64,000 nucleotides of DNA from Butyricicoccus pullicaecorum (GCA_021531865.1 JAFBIW010000001.1:293820-357819); one strand, 5' to 3'. Numbered from the stretch's first letter, positions 16,960-25,870 are shown. Numbers and translations are program-made. Notes: generated by a model from the letters alone, not told the origin.

Positions 16960-17172
16960 AAAAAAAAATCGTCCGGCCTGAACAGCCGGACGATTTCTGA
17001 TTTTCATCGTATCAAAATCCGGGCCGAACACCGGATTTTGACGGGGGATTCCGCGTCCTGCGGGACGCGGCCAGCCTGCGCGGCTGGATTGCGCCAAAGG
17101 CTCTGCCTTTGGAATCCGCAACCTTCGAGATGGTTGACGAAGCTTTTCGGAAAACCGCTTTGCGGTTTTCTA
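16960..17172 (+). repeat. Hairpin-mosaic repeat, copy B (reads rightward)
   Basis: Same module order as copies A and C: module 1 (16966-16996, loop CTGAACA), module 2 (17012-17041, loop containing CCGAACA), linker ACGGGGGATT, module 3 (17051-17070, CCGCGTCC-TGCG-GGACGCGG), module 4 (17071-17087), an extra stem (17094-17112), module 5 (17119-17136) and module 6 (17149-17170, loop TTT). The last stem ends on the punA stop codon. Confidence 0.75.
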
Positions 17173-17982
17173 TGCCAGTTCCACGATGCGGCGGATGAGG
17201 CGGCGGAATTTCTCGCCCTGTCGGGCGGCAATCTCCTTGACCTCCTCGTCCGAGAGCGGTTCGCCAGTCACGCCCGCCGCCGCGTTCGTGATCATAGACA
17301 AGGCCAGCACCGGCAGGCCGCAGTGCGCCGCCGCGATAGTCTCGAACACGGTCGACATGCCAACCGCGTCGCCGCCCATCGTGCGGAACATCCGAATCTC
17401 CGCCGGGGTCTCATACTGCGGGCCGTTCACGCCCACGTAAACGCCGTGCCGCAGCACGATCCCACAGTCTTTCGCCGCCCGATCGGCCAGCTCCCGCAAC
17501 GCACGCGGATACGCATAGCACATATCGTTAAAGCGTGGGCCGAGTTCCGGGTCGTTCGGCCCGGTCAGCGGGCTGAGTCCGGTGAAATTGATGTGGTCGT
17601 CGATCACCATGAGATCGCCCTGCGCGAAGTCCAGATTGATGCCGCCCGCCGCATTGGTCAGAATGACCGACCGCAGGCCGAACGCCTTCATCACCCGGAT
17701 TGGATAGGCCACCTCAGCCGGCGACAGACCCTCATAGCCGTGCAGACGTCCCTGCATGCACAGCACGCGCTTGCCCGCCAGCGTGCCGCAGACCAGCCGC
17801 CCGGCGTGGTCGGGCGCGGTTGAACGCGCAAAATGCGGGACTTCGGCAAACGGGATCGCCGCCGCGTCGGTCAGCTCGTCCGCCAGCGGCCCCAAGCCTG
17901 AACCGAGCACAATACCCAGCTCCGCGCCCATCGGAAATGCCTGCCGCAGACAGTTCGCACTCTCCCGAATCTGTTCCATCAT
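17170..17982 (-). CDS. punA: Purine nucleoside phosphorylase (inosine/guanosine type)
   Basis: Phosphorolysis of inosine and guanosine to free base and ribose-1-phosphate in purine salvage. The 270-residue product belongs to the trimeric class: GIVLGSGLGPLADEL (phosphate loop), HFARSTAPDHAGRL, MQGRLHGYEG, LTNAAGGIN and the C-terminal MSTVFETIAAAHCGLPVLAL with SMITNAAAG, whose Asn reads the purine ring. The first of two adjacent ATGs (17982) is spaced correctly from AAGGAGGG. It is followed leftward by the hairpin-mosaic copy B and lies 34 bases downstream of the amidohydrolase gene, a plausible nucleoside-salvage pair. Confidence 0.95.
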   Translation of the reverse strand: MMEQIRESANCLRQAFPMGAELGIVLGSGLGPLADELTDAAAIPFAEVPHFARSTAPDHAGRLVCGTLAGKRVLCMQGRLHGYEGLSPAEVAYPIRVMKAFGLRSVILTNAAGGINLDFAQGDLMVIDDHINFTGLSPLTGPNDPELGPRFNDMCYAYPRALRELADRAAKDCGIVLRHGVYVGVNGPQYETPAEIRMFRTMGGDAVGMSTVFETIAAAHCGLPVLALSMITNAAAGVTGEPLSDEEVKEIAARQGEKFRRLIRRIVELA

Positions 17983-18016
17983 GACGCATCCCTCCTTGCT
18001 CCGCTTCCCCGGCGCA

Positions 18017-19303
18017 TTATAGCTGCGCGAGAATCGCGTCGGTCTCCTTCTGCGTTTCGTACTTCACCTTTTCGATGTCGATCGTCGTGTACTCGCCGTC
18101 CCGGTACAGCACCTTGCCGTCCACCATCGTCAGGCAGACGTCGCTGCCCTGCGCCGAATAGATCACGTTCGTCAGCAGGTCGATCGTCGGGGTCATCCAC
18201 GGCTGGTCGATGTTGAGCACGACAAGGTCGGCGCGCGCACCCTCGCGGATGACGCCGCTGTCCGTGCGGCCCTGCGCGATCGCACCGTTCTGAGTCGCCG
18301 CGCGCAGCGCCTGTGCGGGCGTGATGACGGTCGGGTCGCCGGTCGAGCCCTTGTACAGCAGGGCGAACAGCGCGAGATCCTGCATCATGTTCAGGTTGTT
18401 GTTCGAGGCCGCGCTGTCGGTGCCCAGACCGACATTGATGCCCATTTCCATCATGCGGGGCACCGGTGCAAAGCCGCTCGCCAGCTTCATATTGCTGACC
18501 GGGCAGGCCGCGACCGAAACGCCCTTGCGCTTCAAAATCTCAAAATCGCCGTCCTCCAGCCAGACACAGTGCGCCGCCGTCGTCGGCTGGTCAAACAGGC
18601 CGCGCGCCTCGAAATAGGCCGCCGGGGTCATGCCGTGGCGCGCCTTGCACGCCTCGTGCTCGGTCTTGGTCTCGGACATATGGATGTGGACGCGGGAGCC
18701 GGTCTCCTTGGCATGCCGCGCGACCGCTTCGACCACCTTGGGCGACGAGGTGTACTCGCCGTGGATGCACAGGTCGATCTTCAGGCGGCCGTCGCCCGCG
18801 CCGTTGTAGTTTTTCAGCAGGTCGAGGTTGTCGCGGTAGGCAAGGGTGTCCTCATAATCGCTGCCGTCGAACACGGTCAGACCGCGGCTCAGGCTGCACT
18901 TGATGCCGGACTCCAGAATGGCCTTGGCCGAGGTCTGGCAGAAGAAATACATATCGCTGAACGAAACCGTGCCGAAGCGCAGCATCTCGGCGATGGCCAG
19001 ACGGGTACCCGCGTCGACCGCGCGGTCGTTCAGCTTATCCTCAAAGGGGAAAATCTTCTCATTGAGCCACCGCTGGAGCGAGAGGTTTTCACCCCGGCCG
19101 CGCAGCAGCGTCATGGCGGCGTGGCCGTGGATGTTGTACAGGCCGGGCATGAGCAGGCGGCCGTGACCGTTGTAGGTCTCGCCCCAGTCACCCGAGGGCC
19201 GCCACGCGCCGATGTAAATGATGCGGCCGTCGCGGATGCCGACATAGCGGTCGTGCTCGATTTCAAACCGTTCGTTGACCACCGAAATTTTTTCAAAAAG
19301 CAT
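18017..19303 (-). CDS. mtaD: Amidohydrolase, 5-methylthioadenosine/S-adenosylhomocysteine deaminase-like
   Basis: Metal-dependent aminohydrolase of the cytosine-deaminase/TrzN-AtzA group; clostridial relatives deaminate MTA, SAH or guanine-type substrates. The 428-residue product has LMPGLYNIHGHAAM (the HxH metal pair), IHGEYTSSPKVV, HIHMSETKTEH, the AHCVWLEDGD metal His and GLGTDSAASNNNLNM (catalytic Asp). Length and motifs match MtaD. It is directly upstream of punA on the same strand; deaminated adenosine products would feed that enzyme, so the pair makes metabolic sense. Substrate choice is not decided by the sequence alone. Confidence 0.85.
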   Translation of the reverse strand: MLFEKISVVNERFEIEHDRYVGIRDGRIIYIGAWRPSGDWGETYNGHGRLLMPGLYNIHGHAAMTLLRGRGENLSLQRWLNEKIFPFEDKLNDRAVDAGTRLAIAEMLRFGTVSFSDMYFFCQTSAKAILESGIKCSLSRGLTVFDGSDYEDTLAYRDNLDLLKNYNGAGDGRLKIDLCIHGEYTSSPKVVEAVARHAKETGSRVHIHMSETKTEHEACKARHGMTPAAYFEARGLFDQPTTAAHCVWLEDGDFEILKRKGVSVAACPVSNMKLASGFAPVPRMMEMGINVGLGTDSAASNNNLNMMQDLALFALLYKGSTGDPTVITPAQALRAATQNGAIAQGRTDSGVIREGARADLVVLNIDQPWMTPTIDLLTNVIYSAQGSDVCLTMVDGKVLYRDGEYTTIDIEKVKYETQKETDAILAQL

Positions 19304-19329
19304 GGGCTATCGTCCTTTCTAAACCGCGC

Positions 19330-19665
19330 TCACTGGGGCGCGGCGCTCTTCCGTTTGGGTTTGGGCGCGGGCAGCGCGGCGCAGGTCGCCTCGACGAGCG
19401 CGCACAGGGCTTCGCGGTCATCCACCAGCGCATCGACGCGCAGCATCGGGCTGCCGCCCGGATACGGTTCTTCGCGCGGCGCGTCGGGCACAAGCGCACA
19501 GCCGGGCGCCGTCACCTTGACGAGCAGACGGTCGTCGCAGACCGCGCCGAAATAGATGCCGTAAGCATACAGGCCGTATTCGCCGAACATGTTCCGGCTG
19601 CGCACCCCGGGCAGGGCGGAAAGCTGATCGACGACATAGGCGACAAACGCGGGATCGGAAGCCAT
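19330..19665 (-). CDS. TfoX N-terminal-domain protein
   Basis: A 111-residue protein matching the TfoX N-terminal domain: LSALPGVRSRNMFGEYGLYA, then YFGAVCDDRLLVKVT. In gamma-proteobacteria TfoX induces competence, but this single-domain form is widespread and of unknown function. The C-terminus is short and basic (PKPKRKSAAPQ). The reading frame continues far upstream, but GGAGGGGAGTGCCAATG fixes the start at 19665. It ends 26 bases before the mtaD-like gene and may be co-transcribed with it. Confidence 0.82.
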   Translation of the reverse strand: MASDPAFVAYVVDQLSALPGVRSRNMFGEYGLYAYGIYFGAVCDDRLLVKVTAPGCALVPDAPREEPYPGGSPMLRVDALVDDREALCALVEATCAALPAPKPKRKSAAPQ

Positions 19666-19722
19666 TGGCACTCCCCTCCGTTCCTTTTTCTTACAGTTTA
19701 CCACACATTCGGAAAAAATAAA

Positions 19723-19746
19723 AGCGCCGTCCGCGGGGACGGCGTT
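19723..19746 (-). terminator. Terminator of the EamA transporter gene
   Basis: CGCCGTCC pairs with GGACGGCG around a GCGG loop; the minus-strand 3' side runs into CTTTTATTTTTTCC. Confidence 0.75.
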
Positions 19747-19763
19747 TGCATGCGGGAAAAAGC

Positions 19764-20651
19764 TCACGCGGTCTTCTGTTCCCGCGCGGGCAGGTTGAGC
19801 AGGGCGATCGCGCCCAGCACGAGCGCCATACCGGCCAGCTTGTCGACGCGCAGACCCTCGTGGAAGAACAAAACGCCCACGAGCGCAGCCACGACCGGTT
19901 CGATCGAGGCCAGAATGGAGGCGCGTCCCGCGTCCACCCGGGCAAGCCCCCGGGTGTAGAGCAGATAGGGCGCGACCGTGCACAGAACGCCCGCCATCAG
20001 GGCGGCCAACAGCGCGGCAGGCGAGGACACGGCCAGCCGGAGCGCCTGCACAGGCTGGGCGAACGGCGCGACGCCGAGCGCGGCGAACAGCAGGGTATAG
20101 GCCGTGATTGTGGTCGAGGAATAGTCCCGCAGGGCGTATTTTCCGAAAATCGTGTAGAGCGCGTAGCCCACGCCCGAGCCCAGACCGAACAGCAGAGCGG
20201 TCAAAGACAGGCTCAGCCTGCCCTCAAACGCACCCGTCGCCAGACCGCAGCCTGCGACGGCCAGCACGAGCGCGACCAGCTTGCGCGCGGTCAGCCTTTC
20301 TCCGAACAGGACGGCTGAAAACAGCATGACGAAGGCGGGCGCGGTATAGAGCAGCAGGGCGGCCACGCCGATCGTGGCCCGCTCAATGCAGGCGAAATAG
20401 CAGGAGTTGAAAAACGCCAGACTGACCATGCCCGTGCCCACGAAATACCACAGATGCTTTGGACTTTTGAGCCGGAGCGCGGCCGGGTCGCGCACGGCGA
20501 GATAGAGCCAGAGTGCGCACGCCGCGACAGCGGTGCGCACGCCGACCGCCTGCGGCGCGGTCATCCCGACCGCCGACAGCACCTTAAAAAACAGCGACAG
20601 CAGACCCCAGAGTATGCCCGCCGCCGCGATCATCGCATAGGATTTCTTCAT
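19764..20651 (-). CDS. EamA/DMT-superfamily transporter
   Basis: A 295-residue inner-membrane protein with about ten transmembrane helices arranged as two EamA repeats (first repeat from MIAAAGILWGLLSLFFKVLS, second from YAMFGKYALRD-like helix near GVGYALYTIFGKYAL). The drug/metabolite transporter family exports amino acids, nucleosides or drugs; no substrate can be named. An AGAGGGATCGGATATG context favours 20651 over the in-frame ATG nine codons earlier. It lies 66 bases downstream of sigE; sigG, the usual next gene, is absent, so this transporter occupies its place. Confidence 0.85.
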   Translation of the reverse strand: MKKSYAMIAAAGILWGLLSLFFKVLSAVGMTAPQAVGVRTAVAACALWLYLAVRDPAALRLKSPKHLWYFVGTGMVSLAFFNSCYFACIERATIGVAALLLYTAPAFVMLFSAVLFGERLTARKLVALVLAVAGCGLATGAFEGRLSLSLTALLFGLGSGVGYALYTIFGKYALRDYSSTTITAYTLLFAALGVAPFAQPVQALRLAVSSPAALLAALMAGVLCTVAPYLLYTRGLARVDAGRASILASIEPVVAALVGVLFFHEGLRVDKLAGMALVLGAIALLNLPAREQKTA

Positions 20652-20716
20652 ATCCGATCCCTCTCTGATTTGATCCATTGCTCTTTATTGTAGCAGAGTG
20701 GGAAAGGAATCGCAAG

Positions 20717-21424
20717 TCAAACCCAGCGCAGAATGTCCTTTTTCATCCGGGAGATGATCCGCTTTTCCAGCCGGGAGATATAGGACTGGGAGATGCCCAG
20801 CAGGTCGGCCACCTCCTTCTGGGTCATCCCGCGCCGCCCGTCCAGCCCGAAGCGCAGGCAGATGATCTGCTTCTCCCGGGGCGGCAGGTGGGCCAGCGCC
20901 CGGCGCAGCAGCTCACGGTCAACGTCGTCCTCGATCGGCCGCATGACGCTGTCCGGCTCGGTGCCCAGAATGTCGGAGAGCAGCAGCTCGTTGCCGTCCC
21001 AGTCGGAGGAGAGCGGCTCGTCAAACGAGACCTCAGAACGCTGCCCCGAAATCTTCCGCAGATGCATGAGGATCTCGTTTTCGATGCAGCGGGAGGCGTA
21101 GGTCGCCAGCTTGACATTCTTGTCCGTCCGGTAGGTGCCCACCGCCTTGATCAGGCCGATCGTGCCGATCGAGATCAGATCCTCCACGCCTACGCCGGTG
21201 TTTTCAAACTTGCGCGCGATGTAAACGACGAGCCGCAGGTTGTGCTCGATCAGGGTGTCCCGGGCCGCCGGGTCGCCCGCCATCAGCCGGGCCAGCGCCT
21301 CGGCCTCTTCAGACGGAGTCAGCGGAGGCGGCAGTACCTCGGCTCCGCCGATGTAATACACCCCGCCCGGACGGAGCAGACCCAGCCGGGTCAGCAGCGC
21401 GGTCACAAATTGCTTCCACTTCAT
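20717..21424 (-). CDS. sigE: RNA polymerase sporulation sigma factor, mother-cell sigma-E
   Basis: Early mother-cell sigma factor made as an inactive precursor. The 235-residue product has an N-terminal pro-region ([17 protein letters not shown], amphipathic, removed by SpoIIGA), region 2 with [18 protein letters not shown] and [14 protein letters not shown], region 2.4 [16 protein letters not shown], and region 4.2 [21 protein letters not shown]. The frame is open well upstream through spoIIGA sequence in another frame, but the family start is MKWKQF at 21424. It follows spoIIGA by 17 bases, the conserved spoIIG operon. Presence implies a spore-former or a recent descendant of one. Confidence 0.95.
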   Translation of the reverse strand: MKWKQFVTALLTRLGLLRPGGVYYIGGAEVLPPPLTPSEEAEALARLMAGDPAARDTLIEHNLRLVVYIARKFENTGVGVEDLISIGTIGLIKAVGTYRTDKNVKLATYASRCIENEILMHLRKISGQRSEVSFDEPLSSDWDGNELLLSDILGTEPDSVMRPIEDDVDRELLRRALAHLPPREKQIICLRFGLDGRRGMTQKEVADLLGISQSYISRLEKRIISRMKKDILRWV

Positions 21425-21441
21425 CCGAAAACACACCCCTT

Positions 21442-22296
21442 TCACGCGCCGATCAAGCCGTCGTACCGCCCGCCCGCGACCGGTTCGGCGCAGATGGCCG
21501 CGAGCTGACATTCGGTTTTCCCGTCCACCCGACGGATCTCGTCCGGACGGAAGGCGAGCAGCAGGCCGCCCGGCCGGCCGACCGCCCGATAGGGCAGCAG
21601 GCAGAACCGGGTGCGCCAGACCTCGGGCAGACCGGCCATCTGCGCGCCCGCGTTGTCCGCCCGCAGAGCGGCCAGCGTCCCGGCCAGCTCGGCGGGCAGC
21701 ACGCGCACGGCGGCGTGCCGGTCGAGCACGAGGGCGGGCCGTCCGCTGACCGGTTCGCACAGGTCGTTGCCCGAGTCGCACAGCAGCAGGAAGGTCTCCC
21801 GCCGCCCGGCGAAGGCGATCTCGACCCGAGCGCTCGGCCGCTCGGCTCCGTCCCGTCCGGCCGTGCCCCGGAAGATAAGGCCGCTCAGGCACCAGCACAG
21901 CAGCGCGGCCGGGGCGGCCACACGCAGCGGCACGTCCAGATAATACGCCCCCTGGACGCGCAGCACCGCGCCGGTCGCCTGCCCGAGCGCCAGCACCGCG
22001 CCCGCGCACGCGCAGGAGAGCAGGGCGAACACCGCGCTCAGCCGGGCGAAGCGCCCGGGCATCCGGCCGAAGGCCAGCCAGATCAGCCCGACTCCCGCGA
22101 GAAGCTCGCACAGGGGCGAGGCCAGAAAGGCCGTGCCCGGCAGGACGGCGCATACCGCGTAGGCCGCGCCCGCGCACGCTCCGCCCAGCAGGCGGCGGCG
22201 CGGGACGAAGACCCCGGCGACCCGGGCGGTCGCCGTGAGCAGCAGATAGTCCATCGCCAGATTGACGCAGGCCAGCACATCCAGATAAACGACCAT
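21442..22296 (-). CDS. spoIIGA: Sporulation sigma-E processing peptidase SpoIIGA
   Basis: Membrane aspartic protease that cleaves pro-sigma-E after a forespore signal. The 284-residue product starts [20 protein letters not shown] and has five hydrophobic helices up to about residue 142, then a soluble protease half with [12 protein letters not shown] (catalytic Asp at D174 in the DSGN motif; DTGN or DSGN is usual) and a late LLPYRAVG strand. GGAGAACGGGAGGGGAGCGG precedes the ATG at 22296. The gene leads the spoIIG operon; its promoter has a Spo0A-type box (see separate entry). Confidence 0.93.
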   Translation of the reverse strand: MVVYLDVLACVNLAMDYLLLTATARVAGVFVPRRRLLGGACAGAAYAVCAVLPGTAFLASPLCELLAGVGLIWLAFGRMPGRFARLSAVFALLSCACAGAVLALGQATGAVLRVQGAYYLDVPLRVAAPAALLCWCLSGLIFRGTAGRDGAERPSARVEIAFAGRRETFLLLCDSGNDLCEPVSGRPALVLDRHAAVRVLPAELAGTLAALRADNAGAQMAGLPEVWRTRFCLLPYRAVGRPGGLLLAFRPDEIRRVDGKTECQLAAICAEPVAGGRYDGLIGA

Positions 22297-22319
22297 CCGC
22301 TCCCCTCCCGTTCTCCTCC

Positions 22320-22353
22320 AGCATAGCACGGACGCGGCGTGGATTTTGTCAAA
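22320..22353 (-). promoter_or_regulatory. Candidate Spo0A-controlled spoIIG promoter
   Basis: Minus strand TTGACA (22347-22352) and TATGCT (22320-22325) are 21 bases apart, too far for ordinary sigma-A but close to the 22-base spacing known for Bacillus spoIIG. On the plus strand TTTGTCAAA (22345-22353) overlaps the -35 and fits the 0A box TTTGTCRAA. Confidence 0.6.
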
Positions 22354-22477
22354 GGGCTGCCCGCCGCCGGACGGTTACGATTTGGCAGCGGATTGGATTT
22401 TCGCGGAACTTTCCCCGTTCCGCACGTCCAAAAGACAAACGGAACGCAGCGTCGCTGCGTCAAAGGAGTGGATTGAC

Positions 22478-23059
22478 ATGAAAAAATTTCTCTTCTGCTG
22501 TATTCTGGCTTCTCTGATGCTGACCGCCTGCTCGTCCGCACCGCCTGCGGACGACGCCGCCGCATCCGTCTCGTCCGAGGAACAGACCGCCGCGCCTGCC
22601 GTGCCCGACGCCGCGCCGTCTGACGCGGACACGCCGGGTCTGGGTGCGCTCACCGCCCTGATCGGCCGGGCGGACGCCGACGTCGCCGGGTCTCTGGGCG
22701 GCGGCGCGGAAAACTGGACGTCCGACCGCGCCTTCTTCATCGGCCGCATTTATGACGCCCGGCTGCTGGACGCCGACGTCAAGGTCTACACGGTCTGCGC
22801 GGACTCGGATGCGCACGAGGTGCAGGCCGTTTCCGTCTGGGTGCACGACGGCCAAACGCCCGTCCCGGACGGCTTGCTGACCGCGTGGCAGAACGCCCTG
22901 ACCGAGCACACCGGCGTGCAGATAACCGATTCGGGCATCAGCGCCGAAAGCGGCTCGCACGGCTGGTACTGGCACACCGGAGATTTCATCTTCAGCCTGC
23001 GGCAGCTCGGCGACATCGTCACGCTGGACATCAACCCGGCGATCGGTGAACTGCTGTAA
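22478..23059 (+). CDS. Putative lipoprotein of unknown function
   Basis: A 193-residue secreted lipoprotein. Signal peptide MKKFLFCCILASLMLTAC ends in the lipobox LTAC (lipidated Cys 18). It is followed by a low-complexity Ala/Ser/Pro/Asp linker to about residue 55 and a compact domain rich in aromatic residues (GWYWHTGDFIFSLRQ near the end). I recognise no named domain. AAAGGAGTGG precedes the ATG. The leader contains two small hairpins, CGGAAC/GTTCCG (about 22400) and ACGCAGC/GCTGCGT (22444-22460), the second just before the ribosome site. It is divergent from spoIIGA and convergent with the SLH gene. Confidence 0.75.
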   Translation: MKKFLFCCILASLMLTACSSAPPADDAAASVSSEEQTAAPAVPDAAPSDADTPGLGALTALIGRADADVAGSLGGGAENWTSDRAFFIGRIYDARLLDADVKVYTVCADSDAHEVQAVSVWVHDGQTPVPDGLLTAWQNALTEHTGVQITDSGISAESGSHGWYWHTGDFIFSLRQLGDIVTLDINPAIGELL

Positions 23060-23076
23060 TCCCTCTTTTCCGAACA

Positions 23077-23112
23077 AAAAACGCTCCCGTTCAATTTCGG
23101 GAGCGTTTTTTT
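23077..23112. terminator. Bidirectional terminator between lipoprotein and SLH genes
   Basis: CGCTCCCG pairs with CGGGAGCG, flanked by A6 and T7, so it serves both convergent genes. Confidence 0.85.
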
Positions 23113-23126
23113 ATCCGTTTCTGCGA

Positions 23127-24938
23127 TTATACGAAATAGAGCCGCATCTGCGGGCTGGTGCCGTCCGACAGGTGGAAGGTCACGTCGATCTGACCGCTTG
23201 AGCTGCCGCCCAGACCGGTCAGCGCCTCCCGGAACAGGATGACCCGGGTGCCGTCGATCGTGTACTGCGTCCCGATCTGGAGCTGGGTGCTGCCCGCGAA
23301 GACCGCCTGAATGACCGTATTGCTGTCAATGTTCAGGAAGGCGGTCACGTCCCGGTTCTCGGCCGAGCCGGGCGTCAGGCTGAATCGGGCGGAGACCGGG
23401 GTCACGACGCTCTGCGCCGTGATCGTCTCGACCGTCAGGCTGAGCGTGGGGTTGGTGCCGTCGCTCATGACAAAGGTCAGCGTGTGGCCGCCTGTCGCCA
23501 GCGTGCTCATCGTCTGCGCCGGGAAGGTCACCGCGCCCGTCTGCGTCTCGTAGATGTAGTCCGTGCCCATTTGCAGGGCTGCGCTGTCCAGCGCGATGAA
23601 GCGCAGGGCCGCGCCCGACTGCGCGCGCAGAGTGACAGTCAGATCCTTGCCGCCGTAGCGGTCGTAGGTCGTTGTGGTCGGGGTGACCGAGTTGCCCAAC
23701 TCGGTGCGGTCGGTGCTGACCGTCTGCCCGTTGATCGTGGCGTAAACGCCCGCGCCGAAGGAATAGGTATCTGGGGCGATCGTGCTCGTCGCGCCCGAGG
23801 CCCTGAACTGCGCCGACTGGATGACGCCCGCGCCGCCGATGTTGGCCGCGCCGTTCACGGTCAGCTTGCCGACCGTCGCGCCCGCGTTCACCGTCAGCCC
23901 GTTCTTGCCCGACAGAACGACCGCCGGGAAGCTGCCCGACAGGGTGACGGCCTGCGCGCCCGTGACCGTGACCGTGCCGAAGCCGGCCGCGCCCGTGCTC
24001 AGGGCGGACTGGGTCAGCGCGGCGTTTGTTACCACGGTGGTCGCGCCGAACGCGGTCTGCCCCGCAGCCGCGAGCTGGACGGCCTGCGTCGGGAAGGCCG
24101 AGCTGACATACAGCTCCTCCGCCTTCACGCCATCGAACAGAATGCTGCCGCCCGCGGCGATCAGACGGCCCTTGACCGTGACGTTGCTCAGCGTGACCGT
24201 GCCCTTTCCGACGCCCTCACTGATGATGAGGTTGCCCGGAACGGTCATATCCCGCAGAGTGCACGCCTTGCTGACGAGCACATTGTCGGTGTCCTGGTTG
24301 AGCGACGTGCCGGTGTAGGCGGTGTCGGCCTTGTCCATCATGGTGCCGAGGAAGGTATAGAGGATCTTTGCGGCCTCGGCGCGCGTCGTGACGCGCTTGG
24401 GGCGGAAGGTTTTGTCCGGATAGCCGCTGATGTAGCCGCCGTCCACGCCCCACTTGATGTAGGGCGCACTCCAGTCCGCGATGTCCTTTTTGTCGGTGAA
24501 AGAAAGCGCGTCCGGCTTGACCGACTCGGTCTCGAGCTTGCACAGGCGGCCCAGGATGGTGATGACCTGTTCACGGGTGATCGGGCCTTCCGGGTTCATT
24601 TTCGTGCTCGAAATGCCCGAAATATAGCCGTATTTGACCGCGATGCGGACGGTCTCATAATACCACTGGTTGGAGCTGACGTCGGTGTAGGCGCTCACGT
24701 CGGCCTGCTCGGTAAAGCCGAAGGCACGGTTGAGATAACGCATGAATTCGGCGCGGCAGATCTGGCTGTTGGGCGTGAAATCGCCCCGGCCGTTGGCATT
24801 GATGACGTTATGTGCGCTGAGCGCGCGGAAATACGGTTCAGACCAGTGCCCGGTCACATCGTCGGCCGCCAAGGCGGACGGCGCCAGACAGGAGACTGCC
24901 AGCGTGACGGCCACGAGCAAGCAGACCAGCTTCTTCAT
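23127..24938 (-). CDS. S-layer homology (SLH) domain surface protein
   Basis: A 603-residue secreted wall-bound protein. The signal peptide is MKKLVCLLVAVTLAVSCLAPSALA. Three SLH domains follow (about residues 28-205): DVTGHWSEPYFRALSAHNVI, DVSSNQWYYETVRIAVKYGY and DIADWSAPYIKWGVDGGYIS, each ending in a TRA/TRE helix; SLH domains bind pyruvylated secondary wall polymer. Residues about 215-400 are short Gly/Ala/Thr/Val strands of beta-helix type. The C-terminus holds two Ig-like X2-type modules (YDRYGGKDLTVTL and AENRDVTAFLNID repeats with SDGTNP/SDGTSP ends). A TATAAT lies about 31 bases upstream (24969-24974 minus). Ligand unknown. Confidence 0.9.
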   Translation of the reverse strand: MKKLVCLLVAVTLAVSCLAPSALAADDVTGHWSEPYFRALSAHNVINANGRGDFTPNSQICRAEFMRYLNRAFGFTEQADVSAYTDVSSNQWYYETVRIAVKYGYISGISSTKMNPEGPITREQVITILGRLCKLETESVKPDALSFTDKKDIADWSAPYIKWGVDGGYISGYPDKTFRPKRVTTRAEAAKILYTFLGTMMDKADTAYTGTSLNQDTDNVLVSKACTLRDMTVPGNLIISEGVGKGTVTLSNVTVKGRLIAAGGSILFDGVKAEELYVSSAFPTQAVQLAAAGQTAFGATTVVTNAALTQSALSTGAAGFGTVTVTGAQAVTLSGSFPAVVLSGKNGLTVNAGATVGKLTVNGAANIGGAGVIQSAQFRASGATSTIAPDTYSFGAGVYATINGQTVSTDRTELGNSVTPTTTTYDRYGGKDLTVTLRAQSGAALRFIALDSAALQMGTDYIYETQTGAVTFPAQTMSTLATGGHTLTFVMSDGTNPTLSLTVETITAQSVVTPVSARFSLTPGSAENRDVTAFLNIDSNTVIQAVFAGSTQLQIGTQYTIDGTRVILFREALTGLGGSSSGQIDVTFHLSDGTSPQMRLYFV

Positions 24939-25066
24939 ACGTTCGTTCCTCCGTTTTGTATTTTTCTTATTATACCATATGGATCGGGGAATTTTAAGTC
25001 ATACTTCTGATAAACGTCATATCCGCTCAAAAATTGGACACAAAGCCGGCTGTCTGTCCGAAGCGG

Positions 25067-25870
25067 TCACACGTTTTTCGCGTAGCGCACGAACTGCCGC
25101 CCCTTCCGGCTGACGCCGCCCAGCGCGACGATGCGCGCCCGCCCCAGACCGCGCACGGTGATCCGGTCGCCCGGCGCAAGCGCGGCCTCGTTCTTGAGGC
25201 ATTGGAGCTGGTTGACAAAAACGAGTCCTTTCGCGATCTGCTCCTGCATCTGGGCGCGCGACATCCCGAAAATCAGCGCGGCGACCGCATCCAGCCGCAG
25301 GGAGGCCACCGAGCCTTCCCGCTCGACCTCCTGCACGACGGGCGGCTGAAAATCGGTGAGCGGCACGCGGTCGAGCGTGATTCGCTTGCGTCCCGCCCGC
25401 AGGAAGTTCATCAGGATGAAATCGGCCATATCGGCGAGCACAAACAGATCTGCGCCCGTGTCGTGCACCAGAATGTCGCCCACGACCGACCGGTCGATGC
25501 CGAGCCCCATGAGCGCGCCCAGATAGTCGCGGTGGGTCAGCTTGTCCGCCGGGCTTTTGGTCGCGCGCAGCAGGGCCAGCGGGCTTTGCTCGGACGAGAC
25601 TGCATCGTCCGCGGTCAGATAATCGGGATAGCAGATCGCAACCACCCGCTCGGCATCCGGAAAGCCGCCCCAGAGCACGCTTTCGCGCTGCGCGCCCGCC
25701 AGCTCGAGCGCCTTGGCGCAGACCGTGCGCTCCCGCAGGTCGAGAAAGCGGGTGTGGGTCGGATAGCAGCGCGTCCGACAGGTCTCCAGCTTGTCGAACA
25801 GACCGGCCAGCAGCAGCCTGTCCTCATCCGTCCGCGCCAGCGCGCGGAGGATTTCATCTTTTTCCTTCAC
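25067..25870 (-). CDS. YlmH/Sll1252-type S4-domain RNA-binding protein (GTG start)
   Basis: A 267-residue protein with the YlmH layout: an N-terminal alpha/beta domain (LAGLFDKLETCRTRCYPTHTRFLDLRE, then VVAICYPDY) and a C-terminal S4 RNA-binding domain (SVASLRLDAVAALIFGMSRAQM, then GLVFVNQL and GDRITVRGLGR). Relatives have been tied to division and, more recently, to rescue of stalled 50S-peptidyl-tRNA. The start is GTG at 25870 behind AGGAGGACGTTGCCCC; a longer frame has no ribosome site. Unlike the Bacillus layout it is not next to divIVA or sepF genes. Confidence 0.88.
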   Translation of the reverse strand: MKEKDEILRALARTDEDRLLLAGLFDKLETCRTRCYPTHTRFLDLRERTVCAKALELAGAQRESVLWGGFPDAERVVAICYPDYLTADDAVSSEQSPLALLRATKSPADKLTHRDYLGALMGLGIDRSVVGDILVHDTGADLFVLADMADFILMNFLRAGRKRITLDRVPLTDFQPPVVQEVEREGSVASLRLDAVAALIFGMSRAQMQEQIAKGLVFVNQLQCLKNEAALAPGDRITVRGLGRARIVALGGVSRKGRQFVRYAKNV

